This document shows, one piece after another, positions 51,801 through 63,794 of a stretch of 64,000 nt of DNA (positions within the stretch are counted from its first letter, which is position 1; each line of letters opens with the position of its first letter). This DNA comes from Hemibagrus wyckioides. Taxonomy: Eukaryota > Chordata > Actinopteri > Siluriformes > Bagridae. The position numbers and the translations under genes are program-made. The stretch lies in the NCBI RefSeq assembly GCF_019097595.1, contig NC_080726.1, positions 13,161,705-13,225,704 of the forward strand. Direction: 5' to 3'. Below the pieces are notes generated by a model. The model did no database searches. It was not told the origin of the DNA and worked only from the letters and a program-made list of their open reading frames with translations.

Positions 51801-53946
51801 TTATTATTTAAGTGGAAATTAATGTAATGCATGATGTATTACAATTTATCCACCCTGGGGTTGCTGTCCAGTATATTAACAATAGTTGAACATATTAGTG
51901 TTTGCTTTAACAATCTCTCAGATTGGGCACTGCCAACTCCACTGCAAATTTGCTGGATGATGTGGAAGGAAACCCCTGCGGTAAGAATAATCACGTTTCT
52001 ACACATATTCACTGACCAGGCATAACATTATGACCACCTGCCTAATATTGTGTTGGTCCCCCTTTTGCTGCCAAAACAGCCCTGACCCATCATGCATTGT
52101 GTATTCTGACACCTTTCTATCAGAACCAGCATTAACTTCTTCAGCAATTTGAGCAACAGTAGCTCATCTGTTGGACCGGACCACACGGGCCAGCCTTTGC
52201 TCCGCATGTGCAACAATGAGTCTTGGCTGCCCATGACCCTGTCGCCGGTACACTACTGTTCCTTCCTTGGCCCTCTTTTGATAGATATGGACCACCGCAG
52301 ACTGGGAACACCCCACAAGAGCTGCAGTTTTGGAGATGCTCTGATCTAGTCGTCTAGCCATCACAGTTTGGCCTTTGTCAAAATCCTTACGCTTGCTCAT
52401 TTTTCCTGCTTCTAACACATCAACTTTGAGGACAAAATGTTCACTTGCTGCCTAATATATCCCACCCACTAACAGGTGCCATGATGAGGAGATAATCAGT
52501 ATTATTCACTTCACCTGTCAGTGCTACATACACTATATTGCCAAAAGTATTCGCTCACCTGCCTTGACTCGCATATGAACTTAAGTGACATCCCATTCCT
52601 AATCCATAGGGTTCAATATGACGTCGGTCCACCCTTTGCAGCTATAACAGCTTCAACTCTTCTGGGAAGGCTGTCCACAAGGTTTAGGAGTTTGTTTATG
52701 GGAATTTTTGACCATTCTTCCAGAAGCGCATTTGTGAGGTCACACATTGATGTTGGACGAGAAGGCCTGGCTCTCAGTCTCCGCTCTAATTCATCCCAAA
52801 GGTATTCTATCGGGTTGAGGTCAGGACTCTGTGCAGGCCAGTCAAGTTCCTCCACACCAGACTCTGTCATCCATGTCTTTATGGACCTTGCTTTGTGCAC
52901 TGGTGCACAGTCATGTTGGAAGAGGAAGGGGCCAGCTCCAAACTGTTCCCACAAAGCTGGGAGCATGGAATTGTCCAAAATGTCTCGGTATGCTGAAGCA
53001 TTCAGAGTTCCTTTCACTGGAACTAAGGGGCCAAGCCCAGCTCCTGAAAAACAACCCCACACCATAATCCCCCCTCCACCAAACTTTACACTTGGCACAA
53101 TGCAGTCAGACAAGTACCGTTCTCCTGGCAACCGCCAAACCCAGACTCGTCCATCAGATTGCCAGATGGAGAAGCGCGATTCGTCACTCCAGAGAACGCG
53201 TCTCCACTGCTCTAGAGTCCAGTGGCGGCGTGCTTTACACCACTGCATCCGACGCTTTGCGTTGCACTTGATGTATGGCTTGGATGCAGCTGTTCGGCCA
53301 TGGAAACCCATTCCATGAAGCTCTCTGCACACTGTTCTTGAGCTAATCTGAAGGCCACATGAAGTTTGGAGGTCTGTAGCGATTGACTCTGCAGAAAGTT
53401 GGCGACCTCTTCGCACTATGCGCCTCAGCATCCGCTGACCCCGCTCCGTCAGTTTACGGGGCCTACCACTTCGTGGCTGAGTTGCTGTCGTTCCCAAACA
53501 CTTCCACGTCCTTATAATACAGCTGACAGTTGACTGTGGAATATTTAGGAGCGAGGAAATTTCACGACTGGATTCGTTGCACAGGTGGCATCCTATCACA
53601 GTTCCACGCTGGAATTCACTGAGCTCCTGAGAGCGACCCATTCTTTCACAAATGTTTGTAAAAACAGTCTGCATGCCTAGGTGCTTGATTTTATGCACCT
53701 GTGGCCATGGAAGTGATTGGAACACCTGATTCTGATTATTTGGATGGGTGAGCGAATACTTTTGGCAATATAGTGTATCTATTCATATACACACCAGTAT
53801 ATACAGGGTATACAGGCAGAAGACACAATGTTTGATGACAAATCATGTATGGAAGCTGTGTTTATCTTATAGAGGAGGAGAGTCAGCTCAGAAGATTGGC
53901 CGTGCAGGATGAGGAGCGACCCCAAAGGGAAGCACTTTCATGGTGA
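45880..53946 (+). CDS. cuedc1: CUE domain-containing protein 1
   Basis: Nine coding exons: 45880-46218, 48058-48185, 49197-49323, 49487-49688, 50840-50890, 51023-51112, 51205-51298, 51922-51980 and 53873-53946. They join in frame to 387 residues. It starts [12 protein letters not shown] with a Gly/Ala-rich stretch to ~40. The CUE domain at ~48-92 has [20 protein letters not shown] and ends [12 protein letters not shown] domains bind ubiquitin. It is followed by an acidic DSSDSDDS stretch, [27 protein letters not shown] and a coiled-coil region ([20 protein letters not shown]). All match human CUEDC1 as I recall it, including LLDDVEG near the C-terminus. Exon 7 joins exon 8 through an AT-AG intron of U12 type. 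Reading through instead ends after YPSKG at 51315-51317. The final exon gives a Glu/Arg-rich tail ending REALSW. The CDS start is the first ATG in good context; glycine codons are mixed. Confidence 0.95.
46219..48057 (+). other. cuedc1: cuedc1 intron 2 (between coding exons 1 and 2)
   Basis: AT-rich; no repeat, gene or RNA recognised. Confidence 0.5.
51299..51921 (+). other. cuedc1: U12-type (minor spliceosome) AT-AG intron
   Basis: The intron begins ATATCCTTC, eight of nine matches to the U12 5' site consensus RTATCCTTT. Near its end TGCTTTAAC (51903-51911) matches the U12 branch consensus TTCCTTAAC at seven of nine; the branch A at 51910 is 11 nt from the 3' end, within the usual U12 spacing. 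The last bases are CTCTCAG. Excision joins CATCATTC to ATTGGGC, giving [19 protein letters not shown], which agrees with the human protein. No GT donor exists between the conserved exon-7 codons and the in-frame stop at 51315. A degraded dispersed repeat fills 51388-51600. Confidence 0.88.
51388..51600. repeat. Dispersed teleost repeat inside the U12 intron
   Basis: CATTCATTCACACCTAGGAG, TGCATGTTTTTGGGAGGTGG and CTGGAGGAAATCCAAATAGA match the repeat at 18506-18814 and 17184-17345, with decay. It does not touch the U12 splice signals. Confidence 0.55.
52010..52528 (-). mobile_element. Non-autonomous Tc1-like element with HTH remnant, truncated
   Basis: Left end CACTGACCAGGCATAACATTATGACCACC is this family's terminal repeat (no TA directly before it). 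The minus strand reads [20 protein letters not shown] then [20 protein letters not shown] and QGHGQPRLI, an 84-codon frame (52164-52418) covering just the N-terminal DNA-binding part of a Tc1 transposase. The right terminal repeat is missing where the complete Tc1 begins at 52531. Confidence 0.8.
52531..53775 (-). mobile_element. Complete Tc1 transposon with intact transposase
   Basis: TA at 52529-52530 and 53776-53777 flank a 1,245-bp element. The ends CACTATATTGCCAAAAGTAT, then TCGCTCACC, are perfect inverted repeats over about 29 bp. It sits in cuedc1 intron 8 on the opposite strand, directly beside the truncated Tc1-like element. The encoded transposase is uninterrupted. Confidence 0.97.
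52613..53641 (-). CDS. Tc1 transposase (DD34E), apparently intact
   Basis: 342 residues from the ATG at 53641 ([17 protein letters not shown], the usual Tc1 start; the frame stays open 28 codons further upstream, to 53725). It cuts and pastes the element at TA sites. Residues 1-50 and 65-110 form the paired helix-turn-helix domains that bind the terminal repeats, joined by the GRPRKL hook at 59-64. The catalytic triad is D153 (WSDESRF), D244 (FQHDCAPVH) and E279 ([13 protein letters not shown]), with 34 residues between the last two. The glycine-rich [11 protein letters not shown] box is present. Length is normal for Tc1 (about 340). One codon (Thr in PYITKC of the sister copy) is missing at ~125, in the region before the catalytic core; its effect is unknown. 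Confidence 0.95.
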   Translation of the reverse strand: MGRSQELSEFQRGTVIGCHLCNESSREISSLLNIPQSTVSCIIRTWKCLGTTATQPRSGRPRKLTERGQRMLRRIVRRGRQLSAESIATDLQTSCGLQISSRTVCRELHGMGFHGRTAASKPYIKCNAKRRMQWCKARRHWTLEQWRRVLWSDESRFSIWQSDGRVWVWRLPGERYLSDCIVPSVKFGGGGIMVWGCFSGAGLGPLVPVKGTLNASAYRDILDNSMLPALWEQFGAGPFLFQHDCAPVHKARSIKTWMTESGVEELDWPAQSPDLNPIEYLWDELERRLRARPSRPTSMCDLTNALLEEWSKIPINKLLNLVDSLPRRVEAVIAAKGGPTSY

Positions 53947-54959
53947 GAGCTCATGTCACTATTTAGAGAATATTTCTTATTTCTTGGAGATTAAATGACA
54001 AACTTTATATTTGAACAAATAACACTGAAGAAATAATAAGTACAGATCCAACACAGTGTCATAGTATAGTTGTTTAGTTTTAGGACAATTTATCTGTTCT
54101 TTGTCTAATTTTAGATAAGTATAAATATTTCATATTGGTTCGATTTATACTGCCAGTTTGTAGTTTTTGAACAACTAGGGGTTTCTTCTTTAATATATTG
54201 TAAACTGTTATTGCCACGGACCAAACAAAATAATGCAGGAAATTATTTAAATAAAGAACCCAAATTCTTTTAAATATTTTATTGTGCTCACTTTCAGTTT
54301 CTTGTGAGATTTGTTAAATGACTTATTAAAGGGTTGCAAGTTGTTAACTTTTTGGATAATACACTTATAGACATGCTATAATATATATAAATCTTTCTTG
54401 ATTACTTTACTAATTAATCTATTTTTAGATTTTTTTTTTTTAATTTTCAATTAGGGACATCCATATCATAATTCTGTTTTTGGGATGTTTTTATTTTTTA
54501 TTTGTGCTTCCTATTTGTGTGTTTGACATCAGCCTGCTTTTAAACAAACTACACACTATATTGGCCATGAAGTACTGATGTGGGAAAACCTTTGCTTGGC
54601 AAGACATTACTAATGTCTCTCCAAAAGAGACATTCTTGATTCAGTCTGCTGAATATCTGGTAGACACACACCAGTGTTTCCAGTGTTTTTTTTTTTTTTT
54701 AACATCAGCCACTAGCCATTTTATCATTAGGCTAAAATGTTTTTTTTTTTGTTTGCAGTTAACAAGTACAAAAGAAAGAGAGAAACAAAATGAATAGAAA
54801 ACAGAGTCAGCAAAACCTGAAAAGTTTTTTGAAAGTTCTCCAGAGCTACAAATATTAAGAAGATTTTTCTTCTGTACAGGAATAAGAATGATCTATAAAC
54901 CTTTGAGCTTAAAGATGTGTTGTACAAACTTCTGATTGATAGTCCAACATCTTAACCAC

Positions 54960-55080
54960 TCGTCCCTTATTTCCACTGAAGGGAAACTGTAATGCTACAA
55001 CATTAAGAGACGTCCTGTACACGTGCATCCAAGTTTGTGGCAACAGGAAAGGTCCAGATATACAGTAGGTGTGATCGTAT
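54960..55080. mobile_element. Short Tc1 relic
   Basis: TTTCCACTGAAGGGAAACTG, then TAATGCTACAACATT and CCAAGTTTGTGGCAACAG, match one end of the old Tc1 family seen at 42093-42526. Only about 120 bp survives. Confidence 0.55.
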
Positions 55081-55211
55081 GGTGGATTAAATCTTCATTA
55101 ACATGTCATTGATCACATTTCAGATCCCTGCTGTCACCTGGGATATATAAAATATCTGTGGTGAAAGCAGAGGAACCCGTGGGCAGGCTGCCGCTCTGTC
55201 TCTGTGGTTCC

Positions 55212-55247
<36 letters not shown>
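55212..55247. repeat. (ATG)n microsatellite
   Basis: Twelve consecutive ATG/TGA units. It opens a poly-Met frame that is not a gene. Confidence 0.95.
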
Positions 55248-58200
55248 GTGCGAGCCGGTCATCCTCAGCTTCACCCACACAGTCTCCACTCCTACAGGTT
55301 TCCCTCATCACATGAAGGGACTAGAATTCAAAAGCAGCATTGTAACAAGTCTGATTGTTATCTGCAATATTATTAACTGTATAATAACTCTTTGTTAATA
55401 TATGATTTCATATGTAAAGCTGAACAGTATTAAATTTCTGTCTTCCCTGTATAATGGTTAAAAAACAAAATCTCAAATTGTGCAACTTCAGATGTATTCT
55501 TCCTTTGATTATTTATGGTTTAAGAAGAATTTGGCTTGTTACATATAATTTTTTATATCTTTGCAAAATATTTATGCAAAATATTTATATTTCTTCAAAC
55601 ATATAGGTTGACCAACCTGATGGTTATATAACATTGGAAAGTTTTCTATGATGTCCAAGAATCCAATCTAATTATACAAAAGGTTGCCACATTTGCTTAT
55701 GTAATCCATTTGTAGAAACACCAAAATGCCTTTTAAAATATGTACTACATTCTGTCTGACTACAGTATACCAAGGCATAAAGGTTCAAATGTTGTTGAAG
55801 ACGATGGTGCAGAACAAATGGCCAGTTCAGCCTCTGTCCAAGTGCCCTTTTATCCAGTAGACATGATCTTCTCCAGATTCTCTACACATCTAGAGATGAA
55901 GCATTCTCTTGCATAGCCAAATGATGCTGTTACAGTGCTTAAATAATTATTATTGTCAAAAAGTAATGTCCAGGTTTTACACATGTACAGGGGAAAGGGC
56001 AACAATCTGTGAATGGACTTCGATTTCTACTTGCACTGCCACTTGCATTTCATATTTTGTAGTTTTCCTTCAGGAAAGCTAACATTTTAAAAAGCCAGTA
56101 TTAGTTTGATTCTAGCCAGTAATACCTTCTCTCGAATGTTGTATATGGAATTACCTGACAGTTACATTGAGGAGTTAAGTGCACAGAACAAGGTGAAGGT
56201 TGATATGTTAGTTTATTGTGGTGTTGATATTTGACTAGATGATTTTAATTCTGTTTCAAGCAATGTGATTTTATTGTAAGGGGAGAGTATGAGAATGTGA
56301 TCTAGTTTGTTTTTTAGTTGATGCTAGCATAGCAGGTTCCTGTGTTTTCTATTACGTCATTGGTTTTCTGTGAATAGAATCACAGGAATACTTTAAATTG
56401 TAATTTTGTGCTATTATGCAATGGAATCTTAGTAAATGTTATAAAATATTCTTGGGTTTTTGAGCAGAGAACATTTTTCCGAACACTGTTTGGACCTTTA
56501 TTTTGTTATATAGCATCTCGTTATATATAGCAGGTTTTCATTTATGAGATATAAGTTAATTAACTAAAAACACAAATATCATATGAACAGATATCCTATG
56601 TGATGTTTAAGATATGAAAATATCTAATCCAATACAGATCATTTGAAATAGGGGTGGGACACTCTGAAACATTATCTGAATATTTTAGTTTTCGTTTGAC
56701 ATATTTTCAAAAAAGATGTTAAATTTATTCTTTTCGCCTCAGGCGTTTGGTCTTGGAAAAAGTAGGCCGTCTTGTTTTTAAAATTCTGATAGCATTATAC
56801 TTGTATGTTGCTCCTCACTGTGTGATCATAAATTCAGTTAATCTCCCATATGATTGGTGCACACTAACACGTTTAATCTCTCAGGGAACTTGCTCTCATT
56901 TAACAATTTTGGTACAAGCACAGCTTCAGTGGACATAGTAATAAATAGTAAACAAAAAAAAGCAGTTTGAAAGCTTAATGTAGCACTGTCGGATATGCTT
57001 CATAACGCAATAAAAACTGTTAATCTAACCAAAAGATTTTTTAAAAAACATAATGTCAGTATTTGATGATTCTTTTGACCTCCTTTTAGTATGTTCTTGA
57101 ATTCATGTCTAAATTCTCACCAAAGTTACCTTTGGTCTTCATAAAGGTTGAAGTTTGGTTGAATTTACTTTATAGAGTGGTCAAAGTTGTGCAGTAATGA
57201 GTGGTGTAATGATCAATACAGTGTACTCTTTGAGTGTTTCATTTTGATCAGAGTAGATGGAATATTTTCTTAATGTTAAACTGGGTTAGTAAATTGACAT
57301 TGCTACGTAAAGTGGTTATTATTATTATTATTTTTATGGGAGAGTTACCTTTATTTCTAAGACTATAACTCTATTTGCCCCACTAATAAATGTAATGGTT
57401 CTATAACCCATCTTACTCTCAACACTGTCTCCAGACAGAATGTTTTCTTACAGTTCCCATTATACTTATTAGTTATTTAAAATGAATAAAAATTGTTATA
57501 TGTTGTCCTGGCTGTGTCATTATTTCAAACACTTTCTATACAGCTGTGTACAGTTTTATACATTTTACGCATATTGCATTTACCTAGTCCGGTCAGTAGG
57601 GGGCAGTGCACTCACATAACACGCATTTTAATTGCGCAACAGTAGCTATGGGCTTGGTTACTTGTGCTAGAAATTTCTCGACAAGCCTCAAATACAAAAC
57701 ATTATCTTTTGGAAGTGTATAAAGTATAGCCTTATGATGCATGATCTTTTATTAAATTAAATATAAAAAAATAACTTAAATATCTAGACTAATTAAATGT
57801 TTTTTTACAGGAACCAGACACATTCCCAAATCAGTGTCACTTTATCAGTTCACTTTATCAGTTTATCAATTCATTCTATATTAGTGAATATTCTCATATA
57901 CTTTTTATAGCTTTTAATCCAAGTTTTTAAATAATATTGTTTGTCTTTATAAATGTTGATTAGCTTAATAAGACTTGTGCAAAGTCCAGGTATTCACGTG
58001 CTATTTCGTAGTATAAACAAGACTTCACAATTTTGTATGGTGAATAAATGATACTGCACGGTGAATAAATGATATTAACTAAAAGTTGGTGGTCTGAAGT
58101 CGAATGTTCTGGAAAAGCTGTGAAACATCAAACCTTACCATGCAAAATAGTTTAATATCCACTGTGTACCATGCATACATAAATATTCTCATTAAAACAT

Positions 58201-58429
58201 ACAGTGTTGAATTACTTATTGTTAAACAAAAAACCTCCAGAATCTTTTATTCTGTGATCGCACTATTAAAAATTGATTCGCTCGACAAATTGGACTGAAG
58301 GAACTTTGATAAGCTGTAATAAGCAGTACTTAGGGTTTTTTAAAACAAGACTCCAAACTGAGTGTTTTTAAAGTAATCAACACTAAAGAATCCAACATTT
58401 TGTCCAGGAGGGGGGAAAAATCCATTCCA

Positions 58430-58921
58430 TTCACGTGAATGTTGGGGGAAAATGCCCGTCGCCTCGATACGTGCGTCTATTCACGTTCAGGGAATTCTGA
58501 CCAATCACAGGTGGTGAGCGTGCCCTCGAACAAACTATTGGGCGGAGTCAGCAGTCTGCGAACGTGTGTGCTGACGTACAGGTCCAGCGGCCATTATAAT
58601 CCAGTGTGTACAAGCGTACCGTGTTATAGCGCTGAGAGAAAGGAGAGTCTTCACATAGGGTGTACGGTTTCGACTTTTTCTTAATTTGTGTTCGCGTTTC
58701 ACGCGCGAGTTTGCGACACGGGGAGTGTAACTAGTCTGAAGATTTATATTACATATATTTTCCTATATATAGTGTGAAGTAAGGTGTGTGTTCAGAGTTA
58801 GCCTTGTTCGGAGCTAGCTCGCGCATTCCAGCCCACTGAGAGGGTTTCATAAGGCGTCTTTCACCACACACGATCTCGTTCATCTAAGAGGCGTCGTGTA
58901 AAGAATCGTGTTTCTATTTAG
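58430..58921 (+). promoter_or_regulatory. wsb1: CpG-rich promoter and 5' UTR of wsb1
   Basis: CpG-rich from about 58450 to 58910. CCAAT at 58501-58505, a TGACGT CRE half-site at 58572-58577 and GCGGCCATTAT (YY1-like) at 58587-58597 fit a TATA-less housekeeping promoter. AGCTAGCTCGCG follows near 58812. The ATG at 58922 is preceded by ATTTAG and encodes the expected MASFPDFVNE. Confidence 0.65.
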
Positions 58922-59191
58922 ATGGCAAGCTTCCCAGATTTTGTCAACGAAAATGAAATAGGTGAGTATATAAAACTGTTTTTTTTTTTTGTTATAATGT
59001 TTGTATTAACCTTGCGTGGCTGTACTCTGAGGTGCGGATGGGGGAAGGGGCTTGTGTGTTAGACAACTCCTCTCCGGAAAACACTCACTAATGATGATTT
59101 AACAACTTTTATCATCACTATAATTTCGTTTATTTTCAGTTAAAAAGTTAAATCTCTCTCTCTCTCATCTATCTATCTATCTATCTATCTA

Positions 59192-59254
<63 letters not shown>

Positions 59255-62200
59255 ATATAATATATTATTTGTTTACCGAGACTATCCAGAGTTTCTGATG
59301 CTGACCATAAAGCTATTTTTATAAACATTATTTTTAACTTTAATTTTATTTAATTAAAGTTAGATTAGCACAAGCACATGTCTGATAGCTGCTCAGGGTT
59401 GAACCTCTCAGCAGTTTGTTTATCCCACACCGGAAGAAGTGTGATAATCATTAACTTCAATAAACGTGTCTGATGTCTTATCTTCCCTATCTGATGATCC
59501 ATAATTTCGATTTAGTTGTTTGTTTGTTTTGTTTTTTCTCCCCCTCAAACATAATTATCAAATTTCCCCATAGCCAGCTTTCAACCCGGAAACTGTTTTA
59601 CATATTACATTACATGTACTAACAATAAAAGGAAGCATGATTTATATTAATAATATTTCAGCTGGAGGAAGTGTGACTTAGCCTTTCTTTTGTAATTGAA
59701 ACACAATTCTGTCTGTCTCTCTCTCTCTCTCTGTGTGTGTTTTTATGATGGTTATTATCAGGTCCTCAAGCTTTAATCCAGATAATAATAGGGGGGGGGG
59801 GATCTGATTCAGGACCCAGTTGTAGTCCCAGAGATGTGGTAAATAGTACAGGATTATTTTTCCACATTGATGCTTATTTTTTGTCTTTGTAGCTAAAGCT
59901 AAGTTCATTGGAGAGCTTTTAGCTCCTGTGGCTCCGTTTGACCAGAAGTCTGGACGGGAGACATGGACTGTAGCTTTTGCTCCTGATGGCTCCTATTTTG
60001 CGTGGTCTCAAGGACACCGCATTGTACGGCTCTTACCATGGTCAAAATGCAGAAGCAGTTTGTGAGTATTATTCATGCTGGTTTTTATTTATTTATTTAT
60101 TTTTCACAGATGTATTAAGAAATGGTGACCAGTTGTGTCTTCTTATTGACTTCAACATGAGTTTATGCGTCCTGTTTTTCTTCTGTATGTTGAGGAAAGG
60201 TGACAGGTTGTGTTGAGAATTTAGCAATCTATTGATTATTATTAAATTGTAACCAACCTTACAGACACGAAAATGGGGTGGTGTGTGTGAGTGTGTAGTT
60301 TTCCTTGGCTCGTTACACTTGGGCGCTTGCATTAAAGCAGTAGCTGTTTTAGACTCAAAATTGCCCAGAATGTCATCCATTACTACGGTCTGTTACTAGA
60401 GGCATTCTGAGAGAACATTAAAAAAATTTCTCCTACCAGAATCCTCTCCTAAATATCTATTCCTTTCACTCTTTTTATTTTTAATTTTTTTTAAAGACAT
60501 CTTAGACTGAGAAACACTAGGCATTGTATTTTAGCTACTTTTAAGCTTTTTGTCTTGGCTCCATAAACTATAGGCCCTTTCTCGTGTGGAATATAGTCAT
60601 TGTTTTGAATTAATCTAGCAGTTTCACATCTAAATAGAGCCAGCAGTATGTTTAATCAGTATGGGAGTGATTAAGTAAGCATGCTTCGCACCATAATTCC
60701 GGTTATTCAGCCTTCTGTGTATTGTTTCTTGTTGAGTGTTGCAGTTTTTCTAAAAGCATTAACACACAATGGATTTCTGTACATATTTAACAAGGAGTAA
60801 CTTATCAGTAAAAAAACAAAAAACAAAAAAAACCCATCCTTTCAGTATATGCCATAAATGTTTTGGAAAAGTACTCGAAGGGCTATAAAATGTCTGTTTA
60901 AAAAGTTAATGTATTACATATTAATGTACAGGGGTTTATATATGTCACAAGTCCAATATATTTTATCTGGGTTATAAGACTACAGTCTTGTGGGTGGCTC
61001 TGTACTATATTTTGCAACAGCTGGAAAGCTCTCCAGCCACAACATGGAGAATTTTAATCACCAGACTTTTTATTGTTGTTGTTACTATTACACTTATTAG
61101 GCCAGAGTGTGAATATTCTCAGTAAAGAGGTAAACAGGCTGCTTTTTTGCTACTGGCTGCCAGACACATGGTATATCATTAACTGTTTTTGTTTTTTGTT
61201 TTTTTGGTACTGCTTTCCCATTTCTCGGCACAATAGCTCCTTGTGGTATTTGTGAATCCTGATCTATTTGTGATCTAGACAGAGGAAAAAGAGTTCCTTG
61301 TTCAGTCTGATATTTTAAATTTCATTAGTGAATTCAGAACAGATCTATGAATCTGCTTCTTTATTATAAAGCTGAAGAAAACGAGCCAAACACCCAGTTT
61401 GCAAAAATACATAGAATGTATTTCTTGGAATGTTTAAGTAAATAACTATCATTTTTTGTTTGTTTTTAATGAAAATGCAGTCTCTTTTCTGTACGTTTGC
61501 TTATTTTAGCATACAAATGCGTATTTATCAACTTGCCTAAAAATGATCTTGTATGCTTTTAGTTAAATCTCTTCTCATACTGTTTAGAAAGTCCATTATT
61601 AAATGGAGCATATGACATCCTTATCATTGCAAATAGTAATTTTCTGTCTTATTCCTAACTTTTCTATCCCAGCTCCGTGAGGAAGGAGGAGTGGCTGAAT
61701 GGCGCGGGACCCAGGCGTTTGTCTCGGCAAGGTAGCGACAGTGCCCAGGTGCCTGGTGAGCCTCGAGAGCACACCATCGACTGTGGTGACATCGTTTGGG
61801 GACTAGCATTCGGCTCCTCTGTTCCTGAAAAACAGAGCCGCTGTGTGAATATTGAGTGGCACCGTTTTAAATTTGGCCAAGACCAGTTGCTGCTGGCTAC
61901 CGGCCTCAACAACGGCCGTATCAAGATATGGGACGTCTATACAGGTGAGAATTTTCCACTCGTAAACTGAATAATTGTTGGTGGATCTCCAAAAACAAAG
62001 GCCTATCTCTAAAAGGCTGTTTCCTCCCACGTCATTTGCTGTCCAACAATATTTATAGCATTACCCGAGCCCTGTTTAGCAGATGTGAAGTGAGATTGTT
62101 ATTATCTCCCTGACTGCTCCACAATGCCTGCTTGTACTCTTTGTTTTTCCCCTAGTGGAAAGCAAGAACATTTTATTGTGAATTTTAGCAGTCCTTTTCT

Positions 62201-63794
62201 GTACACTTCAGGATTATTTCCACCTCTAGGCCTCTGTTGTACGTGGCATTTTAGTGAGTTTCAGTGAATTTTACATTCCACATTGTGTGTGTACCTTCTG
62301 TGCCATGTGTGCAAAGGGAGGCGATGGCTCACAGAAGTGGAATGTTCACAGAGGTGGTTATTAATTGCCTGCCAGTTGAACAGTGGTTTCATTGGTTGGT
62401 GCGGAAATATGTGAAGAGGAGGAGGACCACGTCCCTCACTTCTATTGGTTGTTTTGGGTATTTCTGAGTGACTGCCAGTTATTGCTATAAAAGACACCAA
62501 CTTCTCCTTCTCTCTTGCCAGAAAGGCACTGCCCTGAAGAGCCACTGCTTATACTTCCTTATCTCAGGCTTCCGTTCTCTTTGAATGTAGTATGTTTTTG
62601 TACAGGGATTTATCGTGACACGTTTCAGAAACCTGATACTGTTTGACCAGAGAAAATTACTAGGAACTGTTATTTTAACTTGATACTGACACTTTTGTAG
62701 TGTTGTCAAGCGGTGAATAGTCGCTATTTCTTAAGCTGATGCCGATTTGTAGGGCTTTAATGTGAATTAGCTTGACATGTTTTAGGCACCATTACCATAT
62801 CCATCTAGGCTATTGACTTTTATACCTTGGGGGGGAAAAAAGGCTTGGGTGTGTCAACAGGCATTTTTCAGCTAATGAGTGCTGTATATCAGTCTTTGCA
62901 GAGGAAGGTTTATAGTAGTAATCTCCAGTAACAATGCTTTCCCTTAATGTCAGTCTTGAAGGGGGCTCCTATGACATTCTTCAATTCTGTGTGCTTAAAG
63001 TGTCGTTTTAAAGGTTTCTCTGTAGGAGAAATCAATTGATGTGGACTTTGTGCCGTAAACAATGCTTGAGTAAGAGTGCCAACAGTTAACAGTGTCTCTT
63101 CACCTCATTTTTCTTCTAATGGTCATTTGTTTGATCTGCGCAGGAAAACTTTTGTTGAATCTAATGGATCACACAGACATTGTGCGGGACCTGACGTTTG
63201 CTCCAGACGGCAGTCTTGTGCTGGTGTCTGCTTCCAGAGACAAGACATTGCGTGTGTGGGACCTCAAGGACGATGGTGAGATGACATCTTGTTAATCTAA
63301 AAATACAGAGGTTCAGGCAGTGTGCCTGGAAGTCCTTGAAAGCTATTGCCTCACTTGGAATGTGCAGGTTTTCTTCCTCTTGCAGAAATTCATCTGCACG
63401 CACACATAATGTGCATTTCATAAACACTTTTTGCTGTTTTGGAAGAAGGAGGTGGAACAAGTTTAAGCTTGCCAAACTACTCTAACTGAAAACACCATGT
63501 GACCCACTGTTCACATAAACATTTTCATTAAGCATATTGAAGTTTTTTTCTCAGAATCTGCATGATATGGTAATAAAGGAAAGCCATAAATACACAGGCT
63601 ATTCTTCAGATTTTCAGTCATGGTGTATGTATACCTAACACATTACCATGTCAGCCCACAGTGTTTGATGCATGTTTGGGTTTTCTGCTGTAGGTAACAT
63701 GATGAAAGTGCTGCGTGGACATCAAAACTGGGTGTACTGCAGTGCCTTCTCTCCAGACTCCTCAGTGCTGTGCTCTGTGGGTGCTGGCAAAGCG
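58922..63794 (+). CDS. wsb1: WD repeat and SOCS box-containing protein 1 (5' part)
   Basis: Five exons, 58922-58961, 59893-60061, 61673-61944, 63144-63275 and 63694-63794, encode the first 238 residues; the gene continues past the window. The protein is a substrate-recognition subunit of an ECS-type (Elongin-Cullin-SOCS) ubiquitin ligase. Here the N-terminal WD repeats are seen: WTVAFAPDGSYFAWSQGHR, then DCGDIVWGLAFGSS, LATGLNNGRIKIWDVYTGKL, DLTFAPDGSLVLVSASRDKT followed by LRVWDL, and HQNWVYCSAFSPDS. These agree closely with human WSB1. The variable stretch after KCRSSF, rich in Ser/Arg/Gly, differs from the human one. The SOCS box should lie in the unseen C-terminal exons. The last donor in view is GCG|GTATGT at 63794/63795. 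Confidence 0.96.
58962..59892 (+). other. wsb1: wsb1 intron 1
   Basis: Contains a long compound microsatellite, (TC)n(TATC)n(TA)n at 59152-59265, and (TC)n/(TG)n near 59711-59740. No coding sequence. Confidence 0.6.
59152..59265. repeat. (TC)n(TATC)n(TA)n compound microsatellite
   Basis: Eight TC units, then seven or more ATCT units, then about 30 TA units grading into TAATA. Self-complementary TA tracts can extrude. Confidence 0.95.
60062..61672 (+). other. wsb1: wsb1 intron 2
   Basis: AT-rich, with no repeat or gene recognised. Confidence 0.5.
61945..63143 (+). other. wsb1: wsb1 intron 3
   Basis: AT-rich. Part (62380-62520) is less AT-rich but shows no coding homology that I recognise. 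Confidence 0.5.
63276..63693 (+). other. wsb1: wsb1 intron 4
   Basis: 418-bp intron, GTGAGA to CTGTAG. Nothing else seen. Confidence 0.7.

Larger units (their letters stand above)
53947..58429. other. cuedc1 3' UTR and cuedc1-wsb1 spacer
   Basis: No gene seen. Candidate cuedc1 poly(A) signals are AATAAA at 54250-54255 (about 300 bp after the stop) and 57485-57490. It includes a small Tc1 relic (54960-55080) and an (ATG)n microsatellite (55212-55247). The remainder is AT-rich. Confidence 0.45.

Noticed and set aside
55158..55376. Poly-methionine frame
   Set aside because: Produced by the (ATG)n microsatellite; not a gene.
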